Origin: Rhizobium sp. P40RR-XXII
GTDB lineage: Bacteria > Pseudomonadota > Alphaproteobacteria > Rhizobiales > Rhizobiaceae
Direction: 5' to 3'
Assembly (NCBI RefSeq): GCF_012641405.1
Contig: NZ_JABAII010000015.1
Span: forward strand, 62,001-126,000
Length of the DNA stretch: 64,000 nt
Both the position numbers and the translations under genes were made by a program. Positions within the stretch are counted from its first letter, which is position 1. Each line of letters opens with the position of its first letter. The notes under the pieces were generated by a model that saw only the letters and a list, made by a program, of their open reading frames with translations, made no database searches and was not told where the DNA came from. Positions 41,595 to 50,400 of the stretch are shown here, in pieces.

Positions 41595-42635
41595 TCAGAA
41601 GCGTGTAATGACGCTGATGCCCGTGCCCTCGGCCTTGTCCAGCGACATGAGCGCGGGAACGGCCTCTTCCAGGCTGATCCTGCGGCCGATGAGCTTCTGC
41701 GGCGCGATTTTGCCGGCGGCGAGCATGTCGAGCATGGCATCGTAGCGCCAGGCCTGCATGCCATGACTGCCGTAGATTTCGAGCTCATGGCCGATGACCT
41801 GCGCCATCGGTATCTGCGGCGTCGCATCGTCGCCGAGCATGAGGCCAACCTGCACATGCCGGCCGCGCCGGCGCAGGTTCTTGATGGAGTTGAAGCAAGT
41901 GACGGGATGACCCAGCGCATCGATCGAGACATGGGCGCCGCCCTTGGTGATCTCGCGCACCGCCTCTGCTACGTCGGCAACGCCAGCGGCATTGATGGTT
42001 GCCACCGCGCCGCATTCGCGAGCGAAAGCCAGCTTCTCGTCGGAAATGTCGATGGCGATGGCATTGGCGCCGATTGCGCTGGCGATCATGATCGCCGACA
42101 GGCCGACGCCGCCGCAGCCATGCACGGCGATCCATTCACCGGGACGGGTTTTCGCCTGGTCGGCAACAGCGCGGAAAGAGGTAGCGAAACGGCAGCCGAG
42201 GCTTGCCGCCGTCGCGTCGTCGACCGTATCGGGCAGGTGGACGAGATTGGTGTCGGCATAGTCGATGGCGACAAATTCGGCGAAGGAACCCCAATGGGTG
42301 AAGCCGGGCTGGAACTGGCTGGGGCAGACCTGCTGGTTGCCGGAATGGCACTCGGCGCAACGGCCGCAGCCCGATACGAAGGGGACGGTGACGCGATCGC
42401 CGACCTTGAAGCGGACGACGCCGCGGCCGGTGGCGACAACCTTGCCGGCGAGCTCGTGGCCAGGCACATGCGGCAGCTTGATATCCGAGTCATGTCCCAT
42501 CCAGCCATGCCAGTCGCTGCGGCAAAGCCCGCTTGCGCCGACCGCGATGACCACGCCGTCCTCGCCCGGCGTCGGGTCCGGCACGGTGCGTATCTCCGGC
42601 GTTGCCTCGAAGGACTCGTAATACATGGCTTTCAT
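41595..42635 (-). CDS. zinc-dependent alcohol dehydrogenase family protein
   Basis: A 346-residue medium-chain dehydrogenase. The catalytic zinc region has GLCRSDWHGW and GHELAGKVVATG, and the structural zinc site is CGRCAECHSGNQQVC (four Cys). The Rossmann motif GCGGVGLSAIMIASAIGA binds NAD(P). Close relatives act on alcohols or aldehydes, but the substrate is not clear. It sits upstream of tam on the same strand with a 57-nt gap, possibly co-transcribed. Confidence 0.88.
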   Translation of the reverse strand: MKAMYYESFEATPEIRTVPDPTPGEDGVVIAVGASGLCRSDWHGWMGHDSDIKLPHVPGHELAGKVVATGRGVVRFKVGDRVTVPFVSGCGRCAECHSGNQQVCPSQFQPGFTHWGSFAEFVAIDYADTNLVHLPDTVDDATAASLGCRFATSFRAVADQAKTRPGEWIAVHGCGGVGLSAIMIASAIGANAIAIDISDEKLAFARECGAVATINAAGVADVAEAVREITKGGAHVSIDALGHPVTCFNSIKNLRRRGRHVQVGLMLGDDATPQIPMAQVIGHELEIYGSHGMQAWRYDAMLDMLAAGKIAPQKLIGRRISLEEAVPALMSLDKAEGTGISVITRF

Positions 42636-42943
42636 GGGAGTTCTCGCTGTTTCCTGACATCGGTCCGATCAATCATTTTTCCTGATGGACCCATTCGTCA
42701 AGCTGTTGTTTCGGCGCATGAAAATTGCGCTATGAATGCGGTATCGGGCGCTTTGTTGCAAATGAATTTTGCCATGCAGTTTCCGCTTGACCCTAGGATT
42801 GTGCGGTTATTTGTTCTTCGCCACCTAGAGCAATTCCAGGAAAGTGCTGAGCGATTTTCCGTCCGGAATTGCGAAGCAACAAAGAGATAGGGCGGTTCAG
42901 AGATTCCGTGAAAAGCTGAACCACTCTAAGGGAGGAAACCGTT
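42636..42943. other. intergenic region with one repeat element
   Basis: 308 nt between the divergent dehydrogenase and aminotransferase genes. It contains the GCAATTCC element at 42830-42872 and the GGGAGGAAA Shine-Dalgarno of the aminotransferase. I see no gene or clear operator in the rest. Confidence 0.5.
42830..42872. repeat. GCAATTCC/GGAATTGC palindromic element, copy 1
   Basis: GCAATTCC (42830-42837) pairs with GGAATTGC (42865-42872); the interior reads AGGAAAGTGCTGAGCGATTTTCCGTCC. Closely similar copies occur at 52498-52541 and 55116-55158. Confidence 0.75.
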
Positions 42944-43831
42944 ATGGCAGTCGATACGTCACCCCGCACCACCACCTGGACCTATGTCGAAGGAGAATGG
43001 CTTTCCGGCAATCCGCCGCTGATCGGGCCGACCTCGCACGCCATGTGGCTGGGGTCGACCGTGTTCGACGGCGCGCGCTGGTTCGATGGCATCGCGCCGG
43101 ATCTCGATCTCCATTGCCAGCGCATCAATCGTTCGGCTGTGGCCATGGGATTGAAGCCGCTCAAGACGGCCGAAGAGATCGAAGCGCTTGCCTGGGAAGG
43201 CATCAAGAAGTTCGACGGCGGGACGCCGATCTATATCAAGCCCATGTATTGGGGCGAGCACGGTTCTCCGGGCAGCGTCGTCGCCGTTGATGCGGAATCG
43301 ACGCGTTTTGCACTCTGCCTGTTCGAGGCGCCGCTCGGCGGCACCGGCGGCATCACGCTCACGGTCTCGCCGTTCCGCCGCCCGTCACCGGAAACGGCAA
43401 TGACCGACGCCAAGGCCGGTTCGCTTTACCCGAACAGCGGCCGTATGATCCTGGAAGCGAGGGGCCGCGGCTTCAACAACGCGCTGGTGCGCGACATGAA
43501 CGGCAACGTCGTCGAGACGGCATCCTCCAACGTCTTCATGGTCAAGGACGGCATCGTCTATACGCCGGTTGCCAATCGCACCTTCCTTGCCGGCATCACG
43601 CGCGCCCGCGTCATGGGCCTGTTGCGCCAGGAAGGTTTCGACGTTCGCGAGGAAACCCTGTCCGTCGAGCAGTTCATGGCAGCCGACGAGATTTTCACGA
43701 CCGGCAACTATTCCAAGGTCGTCAGCGTCAACCGCCTCGATGATCGTGAATTCCAGGAAGGGCCGGTGGCTCGCAAGGCATTGGAACTCTACATGGATTG
43801 GGCTCACGGCCGCAGCGCCAGCGAGGAGTGA
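42944..43831 (+). CDS. branched-chain amino acid aminotransferase (class IV)
   Basis: A 295-residue PLP-dependent class IV aminotransferase, likely moving amino groups between Leu/Ile/Val and 2-oxoglutarate. The fold-type IV features are GSTVFDGARWFDG, the PLP-lysine region TDAKAGSLYPNSGR, VETASSNVFMVKDG with the conserved Glu, and FLAGITRARVMGL. D-amino acid aminotransferase and aminodeoxychorismate lyase share this fold, but the length and motifs fit IlvE better. A GGGAGGAAACC Shine-Dalgarno precedes the ATG. It is monocistronic and convergent with the MFS gene. Confidence 0.85.
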   Translation: MAVDTSPRTTTWTYVEGEWLSGNPPLIGPTSHAMWLGSTVFDGARWFDGIAPDLDLHCQRINRSAVAMGLKPLKTAEEIEALAWEGIKKFDGGTPIYIKPMYWGEHGSPGSVVAVDAESTRFALCLFEAPLGGTGGITLTVSPFRRPSPETAMTDAKAGSLYPNSGRMILEARGRGFNNALVRDMNGNVVETASSNVFMVKDGIVYTPVANRTFLAGITRARVMGLLRQEGFDVREETLSVEQFMAADEIFTTGNYSKVVSVNRLDDREFQEGPVARKALELYMDWAHGRSASEE

Positions 43832-43841
43832 ATTTGCGGTT

Positions 43842-43875
43842 CCACGCGATCGATCATGTAGAATTGATCGCGTGG
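43842..43875. terminator. hairpin between convergent aminotransferase and MFS genes
   Basis: CCACGCGATC (43842-43851) and GATCGCGTGG (43866-43875) form a 10-bp stem with a 14-nt loop. It has no U-tract; a bidirectional termination or repeat role is possible. Confidence 0.45.
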
Positions 43876-43900
43876 GACAAAGCATGTCGCCGTTACCCTG

Positions 43901-45139
43901 TCAGCCCTCGGGCTTCGCTTCCTTCTTCGGGTTGATCCACCAGCAATAGACGGCGCCGATCGCCAGCAGCACGCAGGTTCCGAGGAAGACGGCGCGCATG
44001 CCGATATGGCCGCCGACGAAGCCGCCGATGATGGGACCCGCCACCTGACCGACATATTGCGAGGAGATGGAAAGGCCGAGAATGCTGCCGGTGGCTGCGT
44101 CAGGCACGTTGTGCCGGATGACGGCCGTGATGCAGGGCAAGAGACCGCCGAGCGCGACGCCCATCAGGAAGCGTAGCGCGATCAATTGCCAGGCCGAGGT
44201 CACGAAAGCCTGTGGGATCAACAGCAGTGCCGCGAGGGCAAGGGCCGCCATGATGACGTTCCAGTGGCCGATACGGTCGGCAAGCTTGCCGAGCCAGGAG
44301 GCCGACAGGATGCTGCCGAGTGCCGCCGCGGCCATGACGACGCCGGAGACCATCGTCACCTGTGCATCGCTGACGAACTGCGCGACATAGACGGTTATGA
44401 TCGGCTCGATCGACATATTGGCGAGCATCAGCAGCAGGCCGAGCGACAACATGGCGAAGACGGGGCGCTTGTCAGGAATGGAGGCCCAGCCGCCGCTGGC
44501 CTTCGCAGCCTTCTTCCGGGCCGTGGATTTCTCCTCCTTGATGAGAAAAGTCGTGGCAAGGAAGGTGAAGAAGATCACGCCGCCAGCAAGCAGGAAGGTG
44601 CCGCGGATGCCGATCAGCGGCGGCAGCGCGCCGCCGATCAACGGTCCGACAAGATTGCCCGCCATGATGCCGGAGGACAGAGTGCCGAGTGCCCAGGCCG
44701 AGCGATGCTTCGGCGTTTGCGCGGCCACCAGCACCATCGATCCCGAGGAATAGCCGCCGGCAAGGCCGGTAAACAGGCGCAGCGCCACCAGCTGCCAGAC
44801 ATTGCCGGCCATGCCCATCAGCGAAATGGCGATCGTCATGCCGAGGCTGGCGCGGATCAGCATCAGCTTGCGGCCGTAGATATCGCCGAGCCGCCCCCAG
44901 AGCGGGGCGACGAAGGCGGCGGCAAAAAAGGTGGCGCCATAGGCGATGCCGGACCATTGCACGATCGCGGCTTTATCGCTGATGCCGAGTTCCTCGACAT
45001 AGAGCGGCAGGAAGGGAAGCAGCAGCGTCATCGCCACGATCGTCGTGAACGATCCGACGAGGCAGATGATCAGGTTGCGCATCCAATGAGCGGTTTCCGG
45101 CGCGGCCGGTGCTGCTGCATCCCATCTCGTCTCGGTCAT
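43901..45139 (-). CDS. MFS multidrug-type efflux transporter
   Basis: A 412-residue major facilitator protein with 12 predicted helices. Signature loop 2-3 is GRLGDIYGRKLMLIRASLG and motif C-like GNLVGPLIGG lies in helix 5, typical of proton-driven drug exporters (DHA1). The N-terminus is a roughly 25-residue cytoplasmic tail. Its ATG overlaps the stop of the upstream YbhB-like gene by 4 nt, so the two are translationally coupled. Substrate unknown. Confidence 0.9.
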   Translation of the reverse strand: MTETRWDAAAPAAPETAHWMRNLIICLVGSFTTIVAMTLLLPFLPLYVEELGISDKAAIVQWSGIAYGATFFAAAFVAPLWGRLGDIYGRKLMLIRASLGMTIAISLMGMAGNVWQLVALRLFTGLAGGYSSGSMVLVAAQTPKHRSAWALGTLSSGIMAGNLVGPLIGGALPPLIGIRGTFLLAGGVIFFTFLATTFLIKEEKSTARKKAAKASGGWASIPDKRPVFAMLSLGLLLMLANMSIEPIITVYVAQFVSDAQVTMVSGVVMAAAALGSILSASWLGKLADRIGHWNVIMAALALAALLLIPQAFVTSAWQLIALRFLMGVALGGLLPCITAVIRHNVPDAATGSILGLSISSQYVGQVAGPIIGGFVGGHIGMRAVFLGTCVLLAIGAVYCWWINPKKEAKPEG

Positions 45140-45822
45140 TTCTCGGCCTTTGCATTCAATGTGTAAAACAGTTCCCGGCTGCCCGAGGCCAGGATATGAC
45201 CTTTCGCGGCGGCGATGAGGTCGGCGCGGGTGAAGAGGTCTGGTAGGTTCAGTCGGTCGACATCGAGCGCATAAACGGTGACGTGGTAGCTGTGGACGCG
45301 CTCGTCGTTCCAGGGCGGGCAGGCGCCCATATAACCGCCATGCGGCCCGTCCTTCAAGTTGCCGCCGCCGGCGCCATTCTGGCCGCGCCGTCCATAGGCG
45401 GTGCGCTCAAGTGGCAGGCCACTGGCTGAGGGACCGTTTCCGTCCGTACCTTCGGCAAGGCCGGTGCGTGACGCCGGGATATCGGCCAGCACCCAGTGGA
45501 CGAACTCCATCCGCTTGAAATCCTTTGGAATGCTCTTGTCGGCCCTGTTGAACAGCGAGAAATCCGTGGGCACGTCGGGATCGACCATGGTCAGTGCATA
45601 GGATCGCGTTCCCTTCGGTCCCTTCGACCAGGATACGGCCAGGCTCTTGTTCGGTCCGGGCGCCGACTTGTCGGATTCTGTCGAAATGCAGGAGGCGTTT
45701 TCCGGCAGCAGCATCCGGCCGTTGCTCTTGGCAAACGTCACCTTGAGATCGGCCGATAGCGCGGGCGAGGCGACGGCTGCTGCGATGACGCTGGCGCTCA
45801 GAACTTTGAGCATGGTTTTCAT
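45136..45822 (-). CDS. exported YbhB/YbcL family protein (PEBP/Raf kinase inhibitor-like)
   Basis: A 228-residue PEBP-fold protein. The N-terminal MKTMLKVLSASVIAAAVASPALSA is a Sec signal peptide, so it should act in the periplasm. Family blocks are YALTMVDPDVPTDFSLFN, FVHWVLADIPA and YMGACPPWNDERVHSYHVTVYAL. The bacterial family has no settled function. Overlap by ATGA with the MFS gene suggests a shared role, perhaps ligand binding linked to export, but that is speculative. Confidence 0.88.
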   Translation of the reverse strand: MKTMLKVLSASVIAAAVASPALSADLKVTFAKSNGRMLLPENASCISTESDKSAPGPNKSLAVSWSKGPKGTRSYALTMVDPDVPTDFSLFNRADKSIPKDFKRMEFVHWVLADIPASRTGLAEGTDGNGPSASGLPLERTAYGRRGQNGAGGGNLKDGPHGGYMGACPPWNDERVHSYHVTVYALDVDRLNLPDLFTRADLIAAAKGHILASGSRELFYTLNAKAEK

Positions 45823-45929
45823 GATGTTACCCTTTCGCGCTTCGCTCCCGTGAGCTTTCGAGGGTTGGCTCTAACAAATTCGCAGCGAGCGGCGGCGTAC
45901 AAAAACGCTCAAAATGCGGTCTGAAACGC

Positions 45930-46745
45930 TCACGCGCTGCGAAGTCGATCGGCAAAGCGGCGCGGGGAGCGATAGCCGGTGGCAAGGGCGGCTTCGCGCA
46001 GCGAAAGCCCGTCTTCTGAGAGAAGGGTGGTTGCCAGCGCCACGCGCTCGCTTGCCAATACGTCCCGCAGGGAAGCACCCTCGCGTGACAACCGTCGGCG
46101 CAGCGTGGCGTTGCTCGTGCCGAGTTCGGCGGCGATGAGGTCGGCGGTCCAGGGGCGATCCGGCTGCCAGCGCACCATCGCACGCACTGCCTCGGCTGTC
46201 GTTTCCGGTGTGCCGGGCAGCGCGCCGCGCATGCCGAGCACCATGAGGATTTCGAGCAGCCTGTGTTCGATCAACGGGGTCGGCAAACCGCCAGCGGCAA
46301 TCCCTTCGCCGGCATGGCCGATGGCGGCGGCGAGCAACGGATCGAGCGGCAGGTCGATCTGCGACGCGGTTTGCGCAGGTGGAAAGGCTTTTGCGGCCCG
46401 TCGCGTCAACTCTTCGGGAAAGGTAATGAAGATTGCCCGATAGACGCCAGTCTGTGGGTCGGGATCGTTGACGACATCGCCGCTCCAGCCGGCCGGCAAC
46501 ACGAGCACCGTACCGGCCGCAAAGTGCCGCTGCCGCCCCATGCTGACGATTTCCTTGGAACCTTCGAGGATGGCGACGATTGAAACCTGAGAAAAGGCCG
46601 AGCCGGCAATGCGCTCGCGTTCGCGCGTGACGAAGGTAAAAAGCGTCGAATAGCTGCCCGTGCCGCTCGGCGCGACCGTCGGACGGTTATCCTTTGCCGC
46701 CAGGCGGCGCAACTTTTCCAATATGGGGTGATGAGCCTCGGACAC
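45930..46745 (-). CDS. AraC family transcriptional regulator
   Basis: A 271-residue regulator, taking the GTG at 46745 because AGGAAG lies about 9 nt upstream; a TTG at 46814 would extend it. The N-terminal cupin-type sensing domain includes FSQVSIVAILEGSKEIVSMG and FAAGTVLVLPAGW, and the C-terminal double HTH has IAAELGTSNATLRRRLSREG and LREAALATGYRSPRRFADRL. It resembles the AraC_N group. The divergent gene encodes an NTF2-like protein; a GATTGC/GCAATC palindrome lies between. Confidence 0.85.
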   Translation of the reverse strand: MSEAHHPILEKLRRLAAKDNRPTVAPSGTGSYSTLFTFVTRERERIAGSAFSQVSIVAILEGSKEIVSMGRQRHFAAGTVLVLPAGWSGDVVNDPDPQTGVYRAIFITFPEELTRRAAKAFPPAQTASQIDLPLDPLLAAAIGHAGEGIAAGGLPTPLIEHRLLEILMVLGMRGALPGTPETTAEAVRAMVRWQPDRPWTADLIAAELGTSNATLRRRLSREGASLRDVLASERVALATTLLSEDGLSLREAALATGYRSPRRFADRLRSA

Positions 46746-46851
46746 GGCGACGGCTTCCTGCTGTTGGGGTGTTGCGGAGTTTGGACCACGCGGATGACTA
46801 TGCCAAGCCCGCAAACTGCCTTGTTAGTTCGCTCGTCGCATGTTATAAACC

Positions 46852-46868
46852 GATTGCGATTTGCAATC
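46852..46868. promoter_or_regulatory. palindrome GATTGC-N5-GCAATC in divergent promoter
   Basis: A perfect 6-bp inverted repeat with a 5-nt spacer, 66 nt upstream of the NTF2-like gene in the region shared with the AraC regulator. AraC proteins usually bind direct repeats, so its relation to that regulator is uncertain. Confidence 0.3.
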
Positions 46869-46933
46869 AGTTACAATCAACGACTTGTAGTCCGACGAGC
46901 AAAAATCGGCCTGATGAAAGGAGGAGGCACGTC

Positions 46934-47278
46934 ATGAACTCTCTCGAAAATGTCCGCTGCGATATCGTCCGACGCCTGTTTGCCGCCTATGTGGCGCAGC
47001 ATCCCGATATCGTCGATCCGATGCTGACCCGGAATTTCACCTTTTCCAGCCCGCGCGACGATCATATCGACCGGAAGCGTTATTTCGAGCATTGCTGGCC
47101 GAAGGAGAAAATCTTCCGCGACATCCATATCGAACATCTGGTCGCCGACGGCGATGATGTCATTGTCAGCTATCGCGCCGAGAAGATGGATGGCGGCAGC
47201 TTCCGCAATGTCGAGATGATCCGCTTCGCCGGCGACCGCATCGCCGAAGTAAACGTCTATTTTGGGCGGAACTTATAA
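46934..47278 (+). CDS. NTF2-like (SnoaL-type) protein
   Basis: A 114-residue protein of the nuclear transport factor 2 superfamily: an N-terminal helix (RRLFAAYVAQHPDIVDPML), then TFSSPRDDHIDRKRYFEHCWP, HLVADGDDVIVSYRAEK and the C-terminal FAGDRIAEVNVYFG. Such small cone-shaped proteins serve as enzymes or binding proteins; no activity can be assigned. GGAGGAGG lies before the ATG. It is divergent from the AraC gene, which may regulate it. The stop overlaps the convergent racemase-like gene by 6 nt. Confidence 0.82.
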   Translation: MNSLENVRCDIVRRLFAAYVAQHPDIVDPMLTRNFTFSSPRDDHIDRKRYFEHCWPKEKIFRDIHIEHLVADGDDVIVSYRAEKMDGGSFRNVEMIRFAGDRIAEVNVYFGRNL

Positions 47279-47932
47279 CGAGCAAGCCGTCGCCATTTTC
47301 GCTATCGCCGCTGCAAGGGCGGTCGCCGGGCCGGTCATCGGTCGTTCGACGTCTTCCGAAAGAAGGTCGGCAGCATCCGTCATGGACGCCTGTGCGAAAG
47401 CGATCGTGACGGTACCTTCGCCATGGGCCGCTTTCACCGCATCGGCGATGGCGGCAAGATAGGCTTGCAGATCGCCCGCCCGGAAGTGTGTCCATGCGCC
47501 CGGAACCAGCCGAACCTCGATCTCCGCATCCCTTGCTTTTGCCGCAGCCTTGAAGAGCGCTGTCGTCGGGACGATGGTCGTTTCGACCGTGCAGAGAACG
47601 ATGACCTTGCCGCCGGCCTTGGCCGCCTGTTCGGCCAGCACCGCATCCGCCCTGATGATCGGCGCTCCAGCACCGGCCGCGACCTTCGACACGGCCGGGC
47701 CGAGCGTCGAGCAGTTGAGCACGACGGCATCGGCATCCTCGGCCAGATGCCAGAGGAGTGCCGCCGTTTCCGCTGAAATCTCCTCGGTCAGGCGCCCCAC
47801 CTTTTCGGCGGCGAGAAGAAGATCGGCGCGGACATGATGACGCAGCATGCCATCAGGCAATCCGAGCGCCTTTGCCGCCGTCTCATAGACGGCAATGTTG
47901 CTTTCGGCGGTGTGCAGGCAAGCGATCGTCAT
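47273..47932 (-). CDS. aspartate/glutamate racemase family protein
   Basis: About 219 residues of the Asp/Glu/hydantoin racemase superfamily. The two Cys-containing blocks of the family are VLNCSTLGPAV and a C-terminal equivalent with VTIAFAQASMTDAADLL, where the second Cys is replaced by Ala/Ser, so racemase activity is doubtful. LCTVETTIVPTTALF is also typical. The ATG at 47932 (TIACLHTAESN) starts the first strand; upstream in-frame starts at 47980 and 48016 are possible, as no clear Shine-Dalgarno is seen. Convergent with the NTF2-like gene. Confidence 0.78.
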   Translation of the reverse strand: MTIACLHTAESNIAVYETAAKALGLPDGMLRHHVRADLLLAAEKVGRLTEEISAETAALLWHLAEDADAVVLNCSTLGPAVSKVAAGAGAPIIRADAVLAEQAAKAGGKVIVLCTVETTIVPTTALFKAAAKARDAEIEVRLVPGAWTHFRAGDLQAYLAAIADAVKAAHGEGTVTIAFAQASMTDAADLLSEDVERPMTGPATALAAAIAKMATACSL

Positions 47933-48203
47933 CGGATGTCTCGCAAGTGGCGGAAGATCCGCGAACCTAGCCTCGACCATGCGCTTTGTCGACGTTTCGG
48001 CATTGCCTTTCGCCATGCATCGATGCGTCATTATATGCAATGAGGTAAATTTCTAAGTCGATGCTATACATGATTGAAAAATAGGGCAATTTTTGCTCGC
48101 GTGCGCAACTTTTTTGGCATGTCGCCGGTTGCTCTTCCAGGCGACCGCTCCTATGTTCCGGTTCACCTGCCGACGCAATTTTTTGCCAAGAGGAGATATG
48201 ACC

Positions 48204-48806
48204 ATGGCTTTCGAATTGCCTGAACTTCCTTATGATTACGATGCACTTTCGCCCTTCATGTCGCGTGAGACGCTCGAGTATCACCACGACAAGCACCACA
48301 AGGCTTACGTCGACAACGGTAACAAGCTCGCTGCGGAAGCAGGTCTTGCCGATCTGTCGCTCGAAGAGATCGTGAAGAAGTCCTTCGGCACCAATGCAGG
48401 CCTCTTCAACAATGCAGCCCAGCACTACAACCACATTCATTTCTGGAAGTGGATGAAGAAGGGCGGCGGCGGCAACAAGCTGCCGGGTAAGCTCGAAGCA
48501 GCGTTTGCTTCCGATCTCGGCGGCTACGACAAGTTCAAGGCCGATTTCGCCGCTGCCGGCGCCACCCAGTTCGGCTCGGGCTGGGCATGGGTTTCCGTCA
48601 AGAACGGCAAGCTCGAAATCTCCAAGACCCCGAACGGCGAAAACCCGCTCGTTCATGGCGCCAACCCGATCCTCGGCGTCGACGTTTGGGAACACTCCTA
48701 CTACATCGACTATCGCAACCTGCGTCCGAAGTACCTCGAAGCCTTCATCGATAGCCTGATCAACTGGGACTACGTCCTGGAGCGTTACGAAGCTGCTACG
48801 AAGTAA
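48204..48806 (+). CDS. sodB: superoxide dismutase (Fe/Mn)
   Basis: A 200-residue Fe/Mn superoxide dismutase removing superoxide in the cytosol. Metal ligands are His27 in LEYHHDKHH, the His in AAQHYNHIHFWKWM, and Asp and His in DVWEHSYYIDY, the signature DVWEHxYY. The Gly-rich WAWVSVKNGKLEI and ATQFGSGWAW are typical. Metal preference (Fe, Mn or both) cannot be read with certainty. The ATG at 48204 is preferred because GAGGAG lies 8 nt upstream; 48198 is in frame. A terminator follows at 48832. Confidence 0.95.
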   Translation: MAFELPELPYDYDALSPFMSRETLEYHHDKHHKAYVDNGNKLAAEAGLADLSLEEIVKKSFGTNAGLFNNAAQHYNHIHFWKWMKKGGGGNKLPGKLEAAFASDLGGYDKFKADFAAAGATQFGSGWAWVSVKNGKLEISKTPNGENPLVHGANPILGVDVWEHSYYIDYRNLRPKYLEAFIDSLINWDYVLERYEAATK

Positions 48807-48831
48807 GGTCTGTCGCAGAGGCTGGCTTTCG

Positions 48832-48862
48832 CACCCGGCGCCTCCCAGGCGTCGGGTGTTTT
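48832..48862 (+). terminator. rho-independent terminator after sodB
   Basis: CACCCGGCGCCT (48832-48843) pairs with AGGCGTCGGGTG (48847-48858), one mismatch, followed by TTTT. Confidence 0.8.
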
Positions 48863-48921
48863 CATGTCCGCCAGCTGTCAATGATGCATCCGCACGTCGC
48901 TCTTCCGCCCAAGGAGACTGA

Positions 48922-49761
48922 ATGCCATCAGCACCGCTCTTCCGCTTCGGTGTCATCGCCGATCCGCAATATGCCGATCTGGAGCCCAATCTGCCCCTTA
49001 ATCGCTATCCCGCGGGTAGCCTCGTCAAGCTTCGCGAGGCGATAGATGAGTTCAATCGGCACGATCTCGCCTTCGTCGTCACGCTCGGCGACATCATCGA
49101 TCGCGAATGGAAGAGCTTCGACGCTATTTTGCCCGTCTACGAGGCGCTGCGTCATCCCAGGCATTTCCTGCTCGGCAACCATGATTTCGCCGTGGCGCCC
49201 GAACATCTGAGCGCGGTGCCGGCCCGTGTGGGCATGCCGGCGGCCTATTACGACTTCAGCCATTCCGGCTATCGCTTCATCGCGCTCGACGGCAATGAGA
49301 TCAGCGTTTTTGCTCCGCCGGAAGGCGATCCGCGTCGCCAGGAGGCGAAGGATCTGATGAAAGCGCTAGGGAGCGCCGGCGCGCTCAACGGCCAGCGCTG
49401 GAACGGGGCGATCAGCAATACGCAATACGACTGGCTCGCTGCGAAACTGCGAGAAGCAAGGGTATCCGGCGAGAGGGTCATCGTCATGAACCACTATCCG
49501 ATCTTCCCGGATAATCCGCATAACGCCCTCGACAGCGACCGAATGCTGGCGCTTCTGGCCGAGCACGACCACGTCGTCGCCTATCTCAACGGTCACAATC
49601 ATGCCGGCAATTTCGGCGTGTCGGACGGAACCTATTTCGTCAACTTCAAGGGCATGGTGGATACCGAAGACACGAGTGCCTATGCGATCGTCTCGGTTCA
49701 CGCGGATCGGTTGGAAATTGCAGGATTCGGACGCGAGGAAAGCAGGGTGCTGGCGTTTTAG
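48922..49761 (+). CDS. metallophosphoesterase (ADP-ribose/CDP-alcohol diphosphatase-like)
   Basis: A 279-residue calcineurin-like phosphoesterase with the complete set of metal-binding blocks: FGVIADPQYAD, VTLGDIIDRE, FLLGNHDF, VMNHYPIF and YLNGHNHAGNFG. The DPQYAD start resembles the ADPRibase-Mn/CDP-alcohol diphosphatase group, which hydrolyses ADP-ribose-like compounds. Expected to be cytosolic. AAGGAG precedes the ATG. It is separated from sodB by a terminator, so it is transcribed on its own. It is not a close relative of the 37581 protein. Confidence 0.85.
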   Translation: MPSAPLFRFGVIADPQYADLEPNLPLNRYPAGSLVKLREAIDEFNRHDLAFVVTLGDIIDREWKSFDAILPVYEALRHPRHFLLGNHDFAVAPEHLSAVPARVGMPAAYYDFSHSGYRFIALDGNEISVFAPPEGDPRRQEAKDLMKALGSAGALNGQRWNGAISNTQYDWLAAKLREARVSGERVIVMNHYPIFPDNPHNALDSDRMLALLAEHDHVVAYLNGHNHAGNFGVSDGTYFVNFKGMVDTEDTSAYAIVSVHADRLEIAGFGREESRVLAF

Positions 49762-49857
49762 GTGCTAAATGAGATCCCCGGCATCTTTTGATGCCTGCAG
49801 GGAACGATCCAGATCCCTGTAAGTTTAGGGAACGGAGGCTGCCTGTGAGGCGGAGCT

Positions 49858-50364
49858 ATGTTTCCGATATTGCAAATCCTGACAATCTTAGTTGTGGCAG
49901 TCGCTATGGCGCTGGCATTGGCGCATTTGCTGGAGCTGCCCGGCAAAATGCGGCTGTCGAAAGAGGACTATCTGACAGTTCAGGGGATTTACTATCCCGG
50001 GTTTACGATCGGTGGTGTCAGTGAGCCGCTCGGCGCTCTGCTGCTTCTGCTACTCCTGTTCCTGACACCGGCCAATACGCTAGCATTCTGGTTGTCGGCC
50101 GCTGCCTTTGCTGCCATGGTCGCCATGCACGCCGTCTTTTGGCTGCTGGTACAACCGGTAAACAATTTTTGGCTGAAAGACGCGGAGCTGAAAGGGATGG
50201 GCGCAGGTTTCTTTTCTCACGATCCATTCGGTGGTCATCGGATCGAGGTTGCCGTCAAGCCGGACTGGACCATGCTGCGCGATCGGTGGGAATGGTCGCA
50301 TGCCGTGCGCGCCGCCTTGGGATTGCTGGCTTTCATTCTGTTGGTGACTGCCGTCGCTTTATAG
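49858..50364 (+). CDS. uncharacterised membrane protein (168 aa)
   Basis: A 168-residue protein with four predicted transmembrane helices: residues about 4-24, 58-72, 76-100 and 149-167, the second very Leu-rich (LGALLLLLLLFL). A soluble segment between helices 3 and 4 contains FFSHDPFGGHRIEVAVKPDW. The layout resembles DUF1772-type proteins, but I am not certain. GGAG lies close to the ATG. It is convergent with the WYL regulator gene. Confidence 0.75.
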   Translation: MFPILQILTILVVAVAMALALAHLLELPGKMRLSKEDYLTVQGIYYPGFTIGGVSEPLGALLLLLLLFLTPANTLAFWLSAAAFAAMVAMHAVFWLLVQPVNNFWLKDAELKGMGAGFFSHDPFGGHRIEVAVKPDWTMLRDRWEWSHAVRAALGLLAFILLVTAVAL

Positions 50365-50400
50365 CGGCGCGCAAAACTGATCCTCGACGGCTGTAGCACC

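Noticed and set aside
41763..42890. Plus-strand frame of about 375 codons opposite the alcohol dehydrogenase gene
   Set aside because: The dehydrogenase zinc and Rossmann motifs on the minus strand are clear; the antisense frame is featureless.
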